NCBI GenBank assembly: GCA_016928755.1
Contig: JAFGKB010000288.1
Span: forward strand, 1-6,764
DNA from: Anaerolineae bacterium
Lineage (GTDB): Bacteria; Chloroflexota; Anaerolineae; B4-G1; SLSP01
Direction of reading: 5' to 3'
Length of the DNA stretch: 6,764 nt
Under the pieces are notes generated by a model. The model did no database searches and was not told where the DNA came from. It worked only from the letters and a program-made list of their open reading frames with translations. Numbering within the stretch: position 1 is the first letter of the stretch; each line of letters starts with the position of its first letter. Shown here piece after piece: positions 1 to 6,541 of the stretch. The translations under genes were made by a program, and so were the position numbers.

Positions 1-9
1 AGAAAACAT

Positions 10-909
10 ATGCAGCAATTAAGTTTTTTACCTGCAAACACAAAAAAAGTCATAAATGTGGCCTCAGTTAAACATAGAAGCCCATTTCGCTACCCAGGAG
101 GCAAGACTTGGTTAGTGCCACGAGTGCGTCAATGGTTATTATCCTTACAAACACGCCCTAAGGTATTTTTTGAGCCATTTGCTGGGGGCGCGATCATCGG
201 ACTAACAGTCGCAGCCGAAGGTTTAGCCGAACATGTAACACTTGTAGAATTAGACGAACAGGTGGCAGCAGTATGGCATGCTATTATTGAAGGAGACGCC
301 GAATGGTTAGCCAATAAGATTACGACCTTTGACCTTACACCCGAAACAGCGGATAAAGTATTATCCTTGAAAGCCACTACTTACGAAGAGTTAGCTTTTC
401 AAACTATCATAAGGAACAGAATTAACCACGGTGGAATCCTGGCTCCTGGGGCTGGACGCATTAAGACCGGCGAAAATGGCAAAGGTATCCAATCTCGTTG
501 GTATCCGGAGACTATCAGCCGGCGAATCCGGAAAATTGCTGCTATACGTGATAGACTCACATTTATTGAGGGCGATGGTTTACAAATCTTACGTGAGAAT
601 GCCACCGACAATAAAGCCGTTTACTTTATCGATCCACCATATACAGCAGCAGGTAAACGGGCAGGGGCACGACTATATAATTACCATGAACTAGACCATA
701 AAGAGTTATTTAATTTAGCAGGAGACTTGCAAGGGGACTTCCTAATGACTTACGATAATTGCGAGGGGGTACGACGGTTGGCAGAGAAGCATAATTTCGA
801 TATGGAACCTATTGCTATGAAGAACACACACCACGCGAGAATGACGGAGTTGCTAATTGGGCGGAATCTTGATTGGATTAGGAAGGATATAGTGTATGGA
901 GTCCATTAA
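10..909 (+). CDS. D12-class DNA adenine N6-methyltransferase (Dam-like family)
   Basis: Predicted S-adenosylmethionine-dependent methyltransferase that modifies the exocyclic N6 of adenine in a specific DNA site. The 299 residues carry the family motifs in order: FRYPGGK at 26-32 (N-terminal SAM-binding motif), FEPFAGG at 54-60 (motif I), VELDE at 79-83, the catalytic DPPY at 208-211, and a C-terminal TELLIGRN segment typical of Dam-like enzymes. The length is usual for a complete D12 enzyme. The ATG at 10 is the first in frame, but the frame is open to base 1 and the 9 upstream bases show no clear ribosome binding site, so a start outside the window is possible. The target sequence cannot be read from the protein; GATC is only one possibility. 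No restriction endonuclease gene is visible beside it. Its last codons overlap the next gene, suggesting one transcript. Leucine codons early in the gene are mostly TTA, unlike the regulator that follows, which hints at a different origin. Confidence 0.9.
   Translation: MQQLSFLPANTKKVINVASVKHRSPFRYPGGKTWLVPRVRQWLLSLQTRPKVFFEPFAGGAIIGLTVAAEGLAEHVTLVELDEQVAAVWHAIIEGDAEWLANKITTFDLTPETADKVLSLKATTYEELAFQTIIRNRINHGGILAPGAGRIKTGENGKGIQSRWYPETISRRIRKIAAIRDRLTFIEGDGLQILRENATDNKAVYFIDPPYTAAGKRAGARLYNYHELDHKELFNLAGDLQGDFLMTYDNCEGVRRLAEKHNFDMEPIAMKNTHHARMTELLIGRNLDWIRKDIVYGVH
880..887 (+). promoter_or_regulatory. Ribosome binding site of the response regulator, inside the methyltransferase gene
   Basis: The sequence AGGAAGGA lies 8 bases before the ATG at 896 and matches a Shine-Dalgarno site through AAGGA. 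It sits wholly within the last codons of the methyltransferase, so ribosomes finishing that gene pass directly over it. This supports the ATG at 896 as the start and suggests translational coupling of the two genes. Confidence 0.7.
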
Positions 910-1966
910 AGTACTGTTAGCCGATGACCATGCGATTGTGCGGGCGGGGTTGTGCAATGCCCTGGCCAGTCTGCCGGAATTAGAGATTGTAGGTGAGGTA
1001 GGAGACGGGCGAGAGCTTAGCCACGCACTGAAAACCTTACAACCTGATTTACTGGTAGTGGATGTGAATATGCCGGAGTTTGAGCCTATCGCAGCAGTGC
1101 GCCAGATTCGGGCGAAGTACCCGACCCTCAAAATTTTAGTAGTCAGTGCCTATGATGACCAGGCCTATGTGGTCGGAATGCTCTCTGCCGGTGTGGATGG
1201 CTATCATCTGAAAGATCAACCCCTTTCAGATTTGCAATTTGCAGTACGAAAAATCCTAGATGGCGACCGCTGGATTTCGGGGCCGTTGGTAAACCGGCTT
1301 TTAAACCACCACACAGCCCCCCAGGATGCTCCCCCGGCCATTATGCTGACACGGCGACAGCGGGAATTGTTGCGCCTCTTGACATTGGGCTATGATAACC
1401 GGACAATGGCACAGGAACTAGGGATTAGCGTCAAAACTGTGGAGAATCATCTGACGGCCCTATACCGGGCAATTGATGTGGGAAGTCGCCTGGAGGCCAA
1501 TAACTACGCAATGCTGAACCCGGAGGTGCTGGCAACACCGGGTTGTGAGATGGATCAAGCGAAAGTAGTAACGCAAACACCGACAAATCTCACTGTGTTG
1601 GTAGTGGATGACAATGTACGTTACCGGACACAGCTTGGGAAGTTAATCGGGAAAGCCAGTCCGGCCACTGCGCTTTATGAAGCTGAGGATTGCGCCGAAG
1701 CGGCACGGCTCGCCAGACAAGTACACCCGAAGCTCGCCCTTGTTGATGTGGTGTTACCAGAAGAAGATGGCATCCAATGCACACGCCGGATTAAGGCAGT
1801 ATCACCGGCAACCCGAATCGTGCTCATCAGTGCCTACCCTGACCGTGAGTTCCGTCGCCTGGGACGGAATGCCGGGGCGGTGGCGTTTCTCGATAAGAAG
1901 GACCTGGACGCTGCAACTATCCGCCAGGTCGTGGGGGATGTACTAGACGGGAGCACTAATCACTGA
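896..1966 (+). CDS. Response regulator with REC-LuxR HTH-REC architecture
   Basis: Predicted cytoplasmic DNA-binding response regulator of the NarL/FixJ group with an extra C-terminal receiver. Receiver 1 spans about residues 4-122: acidic pair D10-D11, phospho-acceptor D56, S84 and K106. The LuxR-type helix-turn-helix spans about 150-206, with LTRRQRELL and then SVKTVENHL in the recognition helix region. Receiver 2 spans about 232-350: D238-D239, phospho-acceptor D284, S312 and K334. Both receivers therefore keep the residues needed for phosphorylation. Ordinary NarL proteins are about 210-220 residues and end after the HTH; this one has 356. An in-frame ATG at 1550 (M219) lies at the linker before receiver 2, but no stop separates the halves, so one polypeptide is the simplest reading. 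The start is supported by an AGGAAGGA site within the upstream gene. The histidine kinase encoded convergently is the likely phosphodonor. Target promoters are unknown; the sugar transport operon is a reasonable guess. Confidence 0.93.
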   Translation: MESIKVLLADDHAIVRAGLCNALASLPELEIVGEVGDGRELSHALKTLQPDLLVVDVNMPEFEPIAAVRQIRAKYPTLKILVVSAYDDQAYVVGMLSAGVDGYHLKDQPLSDLQFAVRKILDGDRWISGPLVNRLLNHHTAPQDAPPAIMLTRRQRELLRLLTLGYDNRTMAQELGISVKTVENHLTALYRAIDVGSRLEANNYAMLNPEVLATPGCEMDQAKVVTQTPTNLTVLVVDDNVRYRTQLGKLIGKASPATALYEAEDCAEAARLARQVHPKLALVDVVLPEEDGIQCTRRIKAVSPATRIVLISAYPDREFRRLGRNAGAVAFLDKKDLDAATIRQVVGDVLDGSTNH

Positions 1967-3545
1967 TCGATGGATAAGGACTAGGAATCTCGATCTGGAT
2001 TTCAAAGCCCCCATCTTGAGCAGTCTGGACTTCCAGGGTCCCCTCTAATAACGAAACCCGCTCACTAATGCCCACCAAGCCAAAGTGTTTCTGTTTGGTC
2101 AGGACTGCTAAATCTACCGGGGACTCCATACCCAGACCGTTATCAACTATACGCACCATTAAGCTGGCGGTAGATGTCCGCTGTAATGTAAGACGGACAA
2201 AGGTGGCCGAGGCATGTTTGCGGACATTACTCAAACTCTCTTGGATTATGCGGAAAACGGAAAGTTCAATAGTCTCCGGGAGACGCCCTAATTGAGGGTC
2301 AATTTCCAGTTCTACTTGAATCCCTGTCTGTTCCGACCACTGGCTAGATAGAGACCGGATAGCTGCGGAAAGCCCGTGATGATCAATTGTGGGGGGGCGC
2401 AAGGCACTGCATATCTGGCGCAGGCTACCTACCGTCTGTTTGATACCATCGCGAATTTCGGCTAACTCAAGGCGCTGGCTTTCAGTGGTGGTCTCGCTCT
2501 CTACTTCCTCCAATTGGTAGTTATAGCTCAGTAAATCCTGGATAACCTGGTCATGAAGTTCACGTGCCAGGGCCTTGCGCTCAGCTTCCCGTTCGGTGAT
2601 TAGACGGCGGCTGGCTTCTTGTAAGGCTAAGTTCAAGCTGTCCAACGCCTTGACTTGATTGTCCAATCGCTCAATTAACTGGCGATTTAAGGAATCCTGT
2701 TCTTGGAGACTTTGCCGTAATTCCGACTGCGCCAACCGCAGTTCTGCGGTTTGTTGTTGCGCCGCATAATAGTTCTCAAAGGCCCAGATCACCGGTGTGA
2801 CCCGTTCCTGCCGGTTAGAACCCACTATCAACTCTACAATTTCACGCGGGGTAGTCTCAGAAGTCCGGCGTAGAGTAACCTGGCGACCTTGGTAAAGCAC
2901 AAGAATGCGGTCGGTAACAGCGAAAATATGTTTCAAATCATCGCTGCTCATAATAACAGCCACCCCTTGTGCTGCGAGGTCCCGGATGCGGTCCAGGAGC
3001 ACTTGCTGGCGCGCAAAACTCAAAGCTTCCAGAGCATCATCAAGAAGTAGCAAGCGACAAGGCTGGCTCAGTACCCGCGCCAAGGCCACAATCTGGCGTT
3101 GTTCACCGGAGAGATTGGCAACAGGTTCCTCAACTAAAGAAGCCGGCATAGCAAAGGCTTCCAGGAAGTCCCTGGCCACCTGGGCCATCTTCCCGTCATC
3201 GGGGAACATCTTTAACCAGTGTGGCCCGCAAATCTCCCGACCCAGGAACACATTATGTAACACATCCATAGTATCAACCAGTTTTGGCTGTTGCTGGACG
3301 GCAAAGATACCCAGACTCTGAGCATAGTAAACACTCCTAAGTGCAACCGGTTCACCGTTAAACTTAATCCCCCCACTAGAAGGAGGATATACGCCAGTAA
3401 GAAGCTCAAAAAGTGTGGATTTCCCCGCGCCACGCTGGCCGACAACACCTAAAACTTCACCGGCTTTAATGGAGAAGGTTACATCCGTTAATGCTGGAAC
3501 CGCGACGAAATTCTGGGATAGATTGTTAACACTGAGCAATTCCAT
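1956..3545 (-). CDS. ABC ATPase domain fused to a NarX/DegS-type histidine kinase
   Basis: A 529-residue soluble chimera. Residues 1-245 form one sugar-importer-type ABC ATPase domain: Walker A GQRGAGKST (36-44), Q-loop glutamines at 84-86, signature LSGEQ (145-149), Walker B LLLLDD (165-170). The usual catalytic Glu after Walker B is Asp (D170), and the switch histidine position reads SSDDL (200-204). About 262-325 is a Gln/Glu/Leu-rich heptad-like coiled coil. About 318-390 is a HisKA_3 dimerisation domain with phospho-acceptor H331 in ARELHDQ. About 425-522 is HATPase_c: N-box QESLSNVRKH (435-444), G1 DNGLG (468-472), G2 FGLVGISER (488-496). There is no signal peptide or membrane segment, so it should act in the cytoplasm, perhaps attached to a permease. 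The start ATG has a GAGGT 9 bases upstream (plus-strand 3555-3559). It lies downstream of the transporter genes beyond a hairpin, and its 3' end overlaps the response regulator gene by 11 bp tail to tail. Partnership with that regulator is inferred from position. Confidence 0.93.
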   Translation of the reverse strand: MELLSVNNLSQNFVAVPALTDVTFSIKAGEVLGVVGQRGAGKSTLFELLTGVYPPSSGGIKFNGEPVALRSVYYAQSLGIFAVQQQPKLVDTMDVLHNVFLGREICGPHWLKMFPDDGKMAQVARDFLEAFAMPASLVEEPVANLSGEQRQIVALARVLSQPCRLLLLDDALEALSFARQQVLLDRIRDLAAQGVAVIMSSDDLKHIFAVTDRILVLYQGRQVTLRRTSETTPREIVELIVGSNRQERVTPVIWAFENYYAAQQQTAELRLAQSELRQSLQEQDSLNRQLIERLDNQVKALDSLNLALQEASRRLITEREAERKALARELHDQVIQDLLSYNYQLEEVESETTTESQRLELAEIRDGIKQTVGSLRQICSALRPPTIDHHGLSAAIRSLSSQWSEQTGIQVELEIDPQLGRLPETIELSVFRIIQESLSNVRKHASATFVRLTLQRTSTASLMVRIVDNGLGMESPVDLAVLTKQKHFGLVGISERVSLLEGTLEVQTAQDGGFEIQIEIPSPYPSISD

Positions 3546-3658
3546 AGTTACCAGACCTCACATAAAAAGCATGGAATAGACACCTATTAGCAAGTGACGC
3601 TTGAAAACTTTTGTAGTCTTGGCAGAATCCAAGTAGGTGGCAGCGCAATAAAATAGAG
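3546..3658 (-). other. 113-base gap upstream of the ABC-kinase gene, possible promoter region
   Basis: This stretch separates the hairpin after the permease from the ABC-kinase start. No convincing -35/-10 pair was found on the minus strand. It holds two short dyads: CTTGG/CCAAG arms at 3618-3622 and 3629-3633 with a 6-base spacer, and AATAG/CTATT arms at 3575-3579 and 3584-3588 with a 4-base spacer. Either could be a regulator site, but arms this short can occur by chance. A separate promoter is expected only if the upstream hairpin terminates transcription. Confidence 0.35.
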
Positions 3659-3713
3659 AGACCCTAAAGGTTTCAGAGGGGCTAACAACACATATTAGAA
3701 ACCTTTAGGGTCT
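3659..3713 (-). terminator. Probable intrinsic terminator after the permease gene
   Basis: A perfect 16-bp inverted repeat: arm AGACCCTAAAGGTTTC at 3659-3674 pairs with 3698-3713 across a 23-base loop. On the minus strand it begins 13 bases after the permease stop codon and is followed by CTCTATTTTATT, a broken T-rich tract. On the plus strand no T-tract follows, so it should act on the transporter transcript. The loop is long and the T-tract imperfect, so partial read-through into the ABC-kinase gene is possible. Confidence 0.72.
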
Positions 3714-3726
3714 AAGTAATAATAAG

Positions 3727-4908
3727 TTACTTCCCCCGACTCCGGGTCGCAACATCGAAGATAACAGCAGCAACAAGTACTGCACCACGAACAACATACT
3801 GGTAAGCAATATCAACGTTCATTAAGTTCATACCGCTGGTCAATGACATATAAACGATAGCGCCAATGAATGACCCGGTCACTTGTCCAACACCACCAGC
3901 AGCAGAGACGCCGCCAATATAGGCCGATGCAATGGCATCCATCTCAAACAATGTACCGGCTGTAGTGGTGGCGGATTGTAGACGGGAGGCAAACAAAATA
4001 CCCGATAAAGCAGCCAGCATACCCATCGAACCGAAAACAGCGAAGGTCAAATTCTTAACACTGATACCACTTAACTCCGCAGCATCAGGATTGCCGCCAA
4101 TGGCATAGATATGTCGTCCGACCACCGTCTGAGTCGTAATAAAGTGGTAGAGAGCAACAACGATGAGCACAACAACAACTGTCCACGAAAGGCCATTGTA
4201 ACCGGACAGAACCCAAGTAATAAGCCCCACCAAGACTGAGACGAAGACCAGTTTTAAAATAAACATATCCATAGGCAGGACTTCAAAATCATACTCCAGC
4301 TTCTTTTTACGGCTACGGAGTTCGTTAAAAATGAATAAAACGATTGCTATCAGGCCAAGTAACAGTGTCACTTTATGTATCTCCGGCAAGATCCCGATAT
4401 CAGGAATATCAGGGATATAGCCATTACCGATAGCGTTAAATGCATCATCAGTGATAATGATGGTGCCGGTTCCTGCCGTTACCAGGAGCAGAGCACCACG
4501 GTAAATCAACCAGCCGGCCAGTGAGGAAACGAAGGAAGGAATGCCCAACTGAGCAGTCGGGAAAGCCGTGACAAGACCGGCCAACGCACCCAGGACCAAT
4601 ATCATAGGGATAACCAGGTAGACCGGTAATCCCCAAAATTCCAGCGCGATAGCGGCCACGGCACCAAGGAATCCGGCCAGGAAACCGACCGACAGGTCAA
4701 TATGCCGGATTACGATAACCAGTGTCATACCCACCGCCAACACAGCAGTATAACCTGTCTGATTTAACAAGTTGCTGATATTCCGTGACGAGATAAAAAT
4801 ACCATCCGTCGTAATAGTGAAGATCACCATAATGACGAATAGAGCGATAAACATGCCGTATTCACGGATATTTTCTTTTAGAACTTTCTGTAAGTGCTTG
4901 AAAAACAT
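3727..4908 (-). CDS. CUT2 sugar ABC transporter permease (XylH/GguB/MmsB-like)
   Basis: Integral membrane permease of the BPD_transp_2 family that forms the channel of a monosaccharide importer. The 393 residues are mostly hydrophobic segments, with candidates near 18-34, 54-68, 76-90, 95-115, 125-145, 178-195, 215-234, 242-257, 287-308, 345-358 and 371-386. Family landmarks are GMTLVIVIRHIDLSVG (60-75) and the cytoplasmic coupling segment GNPDAAELSGI (272-282) that contacts the ATPase. A basic loop, RSRKKK (198-203), and the roughly 390-residue length fit the XylH/GguB branch rather than the shorter RbsC branch. The frame is open to an ATG at 5019, but the ATG at 4908 is preferred because AGGAGG lies 6 bases before it and a longer reading would run 90 bases into the ATPase gene. 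The gap to the ATPase stop is 10 bases, indicating tight co-translation. Substrate is not determinable from the permease; xylose, glucose, galactose or arabinose are typical of relatives. Confidence 0.95.
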   Translation of the reverse strand: MFFKHLQKVLKENIREYGMFIALFVIMVIFTITTDGIFISSRNISNLLNQTGYTAVLAVGMTLVIVIRHIDLSVGFLAGFLGAVAAIALEFWGLPVYLVIPMILVLGALAGLVTAFPTAQLGIPSFVSSLAGWLIYRGALLLVTAGTGTIIITDDAFNAIGNGYIPDIPDIGILPEIHKVTLLLGLIAIVLFIFNELRSRKKKLEYDFEVLPMDMFILKLVFVSVLVGLITWVLSGYNGLSWTVVVVLIVVALYHFITTQTVVGRHIYAIGGNPDAAELSGISVKNLTFAVFGSMGMLAALSGILFASRLQSATTTAGTLFEMDAIASAYIGGVSAAGGVGQVTGSFIGAIVYMSLTSGMNLMNVDIAYQYVVRGAVLVAAVIFDVATRSRGK

Positions 4909-4914
4909 GCTACT

Positions 4915-4920
4915 CCTCCT
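4915..4920 (-). promoter_or_regulatory. Ribosome binding site of the permease, overlapping the ATPase stop
   Basis: Minus-strand AGGAGG is followed by six bases (AGTAGC) and the ATG at 4908. It shares bases with the TAG stop of the ATPase gene (4919-4921). This near-consensus site decides the permease start against the longer upstream reading and implies coupled translation of the two transporter subunits. Confidence 0.9.
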
Positions 4921-6445
4921 AATAATCCGTCGCCAAATCCATGATTTTTTCCTGGGTCGCTTCCCCAATGGGCATCTCACCAGCAATTTTACCACCCGAG
5001 ACCACATATACCCGGTCACTCATGCCCAATATCTCGGGCAATTCGGATGATATCATAATAATGCTCATGCCTTCTTTTACCAACCGGTTCATAATCGTAT
5101 AAATTTCGTATTTTGCCCCGACATCAATACCACGGGTTGGTTCATCCAGAATCAACACATTGGGCTTAACAAATAGCCACTTTCCCAGGCAAACCTTTTG
5201 CTGGTTACCACCACTTAAGTTTTGTACCTTCTGTTCGATACTAGGGGTTCTAATATCAAGAGATGTTCGATATTGATTGGCCGTCTTAATCTCCGTATTA
5301 TTATCAACCACACCACGTTTCGATATTTCTCGCAGATTTGCAAGGGTAATGTTTTGCTTGACATCTTGAATTAAAATAAGACCATTACCTTTTCTATCCT
5401 CGGTGAGATACGCAACCCCGGCCTTAATGGCATCTGCGGGATGTCCAAAACTGACTCTCGCCCCGTCCAGAAATACATCACCATGCGTATGGTAACCATC
5501 CGGATTGCCAAATATACTTAATGCCAATTCCGTGCGCCCGGCACCCATTAGCCCTGCAAGTCCCACAATCTCGCCCTTCTTCACATTGAAATTGATATCT
5601 TTGAGCAGTTCTCGGCCCAGTTGTGGATCATAGACATTCCAATCTTTGACCTCAAGCGCAACATGCTCAGCTATGTAATGTTCTCTTGAAGGGTAAATAT
5701 TATCAATTTCACGGCCTACCATGTGTTTGATTAACACCGGTTCGGAGATCTCACCTTCAGCCGCATTCAAAGTACACACAGTTTGGCCATCACGCAACAC
5801 AGTAACCGTGTCGGCAATCTCAATCACCTCTTTGAGCTTGTGAGAGATCAAGATACAGGTCACCCCTTGCTCGCGCTGCTCACGCAACAGGTTGAGCAAG
5901 TTCTCACTATCATCCTCATTTAAAGCGGCAGTAGGCTCGTCTAAAATCAAAATCTTAACGTCACGATGCAATGCCTTAGCAATTTCAACCAGTTGTTGTT
6001 TGCCAACCCCTAAATCCTTTATTTTAGTAGAGGGGTTAACATCAAGCCGGACACGTTTGAGCATCTCATTTGCGCGTTTAATGGTCTCATTCCATTCAAC
6101 AGTGAAGCCATTACTGCTAATCTCGTGCCCCAAGAAGATATTCTCATAAACTGACATTTCGGGAATGAGTGCGAGTTCCTGGTAAATAATAGCGATGCCG
6201 GCATCTTCACTATCACTAATCCCCTTGTATTCCTGTAGTTGCCCATTGAGCAATATATCACCGGTATAGGTACCGTGGGAGTGCACACCGCTCAATACCT
6301 TCATCAAGGTAGACTTACCCGCACCATTTTCCCCGACCAGGCAATGAATTTCACCTTCGGTAACACGAAAGCTGACATTATCGAGAGCTTTCACACCGGG
6401 AAATTCCTTGGTAATGTTTTTCATTTCTAATATGGGAGTATTCAT
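4919..6445 (-). CDS. CUT2 sugar ABC transporter ATPase, double cassette (XylG/GguA/MmsA-like)
   Basis: Cytoplasmic ATPase that powers monosaccharide import. The 508 residues contain two fused ABC domains, as in RbsA/XylG. Domain 1 (about 5-245): Walker A GENGAGKST (38-46), divergent signature LGVGKQQ (145-151), Walker B ILILDEPT (165-172), switch H202 in ISHKL. Domain 2 (about 262-505): degenerate Walker A GLMGAGRT (298-305) with Arg in place of Lys, canonical signature LSGGNQQ (410-416), Walker B VLILDEPT (430-437), and SSELP at the switch position. One canonical and one degenerate ATP site is normal for this family, so nothing suggests inactivity. Length matches XylG/MmsA relatives of about 510 residues. 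GGAGGG lies just before the ATG (minus strand, 6454-6449), supporting the start. It sits between the binding-protein gene (96-base gap with a hairpin) and the permease (10-base gap). Its second domain's SSEL switch resembles that of the ABC domain in the kinase fusion. Confidence 0.96.
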   Translation of the reverse strand: MNTPILEMKNITKEFPGVKALDNVSFRVTEGEIHCLVGENGAGKSTLMKVLSGVHSHGTYTGDILLNGQLQEYKGISDSEDAGIAIIYQELALIPEMSVYENIFLGHEISSNGFTVEWNETIKRANEMLKRVRLDVNPSTKIKDLGVGKQQLVEIAKALHRDVKILILDEPTAALNEDDSENLLNLLREQREQGVTCILISHKLKEVIEIADTVTVLRDGQTVCTLNAAEGEISEPVLIKHMVGREIDNIYPSREHYIAEHVALEVKDWNVYDPQLGRELLKDINFNVKKGEIVGLAGLMGAGRTELALSIFGNPDGYHTHGDVFLDGARVSFGHPADAIKAGVAYLTEDRKGNGLILIQDVKQNITLANLREISKRGVVDNNTEIKTANQYRTSLDIRTPSIEQKVQNLSGGNQQKVCLGKWLFVKPNVLILDEPTRGIDVGAKYEIYTIMNRLVKEGMSIIMISSELPEILGMSDRVYVVSGGKIAGEMPIGEATQEKIMDLATDY

Positions 6446-6448
6446 CGT

Positions 6449-6454
6449 CCCTCC
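6449..6454 (-). promoter_or_regulatory. Ribosome binding site of the sugar ATPase gene
   Basis: Minus-strand GGAGGG is followed by ACG and the ATG at 6445. The spacing is short but acceptable (GGAGG to ATG is 4 bases). It lets the ATPase be translated independently of the binding-protein gene, from which it is separated by a hairpin. Confidence 0.75.
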
Positions 6455-6477
6455 GGGTCCAAAAAAGTACTAAAAAT

Positions 6478-6520
6478 TGCAGGGATAGTGATGGACTTAA
6501 ATAGCCCCACTATCCCTGCA
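6478..6520 (-). terminator. Hairpin with T-tracts between binding-protein and ATPase genes
   Basis: Perfect 13-bp arms, TGCAGGGATAGTG at 6478-6490 and its complement at 6508-6520, enclose a 17-base loop. On the minus strand the hairpin is followed by ATTTTTAGTACTTTTTT, two T-runs typical of rho-independent termination. Inside an importer operon such an element usually gives partial termination or protects the upstream messenger 3' end, so the binding protein is made in excess over the ATPase and permease. Whether enough transcription passes through cannot be read from the sequence. Confidence 0.75.
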
Positions 6521-6541
6521 TTAGTCAATAACTACAATCCC

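Noticed and set aside
1550..1966. Separate single-receiver gene starting at the internal ATG at 1550
   Set aside because: No stop codon separates it from the upstream domains and the sequence before it is only a weak ribosome binding site, so a single fused protein is simpler. It is not excluded as an alternative internal start.
2905..3321. Plus-strand open frame of 138 codons opposite the ABC-kinase gene
   Set aside because: It is the mirror of a coding region with clear ABC motifs on the minus strand, has a low-complexity Arg/Ser-rich product and no recognisable domain.
3546..3658. Sigma-70 promoter for the ABC-kinase gene
   Set aside because: The best pairs, such as TTGCTA with TTTTAT, have 4 of 6 matches each and a 20-base spacer, too weak to annotate.
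4909..5019. Longer N-terminus for the permease starting at the ATG at 5019
   Set aside because: It would overlap the ATPase coding region, adds 37 basic residues unlike the family, and ignores the AGGAGG site placed 6 bases before the ATG at 4908.
4772..5050. Plus-strand open frame across the ATPase-permease junction
   Set aside because: It lies antisense to two well supported transporter genes and shows no family motif.
3546..6541. Control of the transporter operon by GATC methylation from the nearby methyltransferase
   Set aside because: Neither intergenic gap (3546-3726, 6446-6541) contains GATC, and the enzyme's recognition site is unknown. GATC sites elsewhere in the window are scattered within genes.
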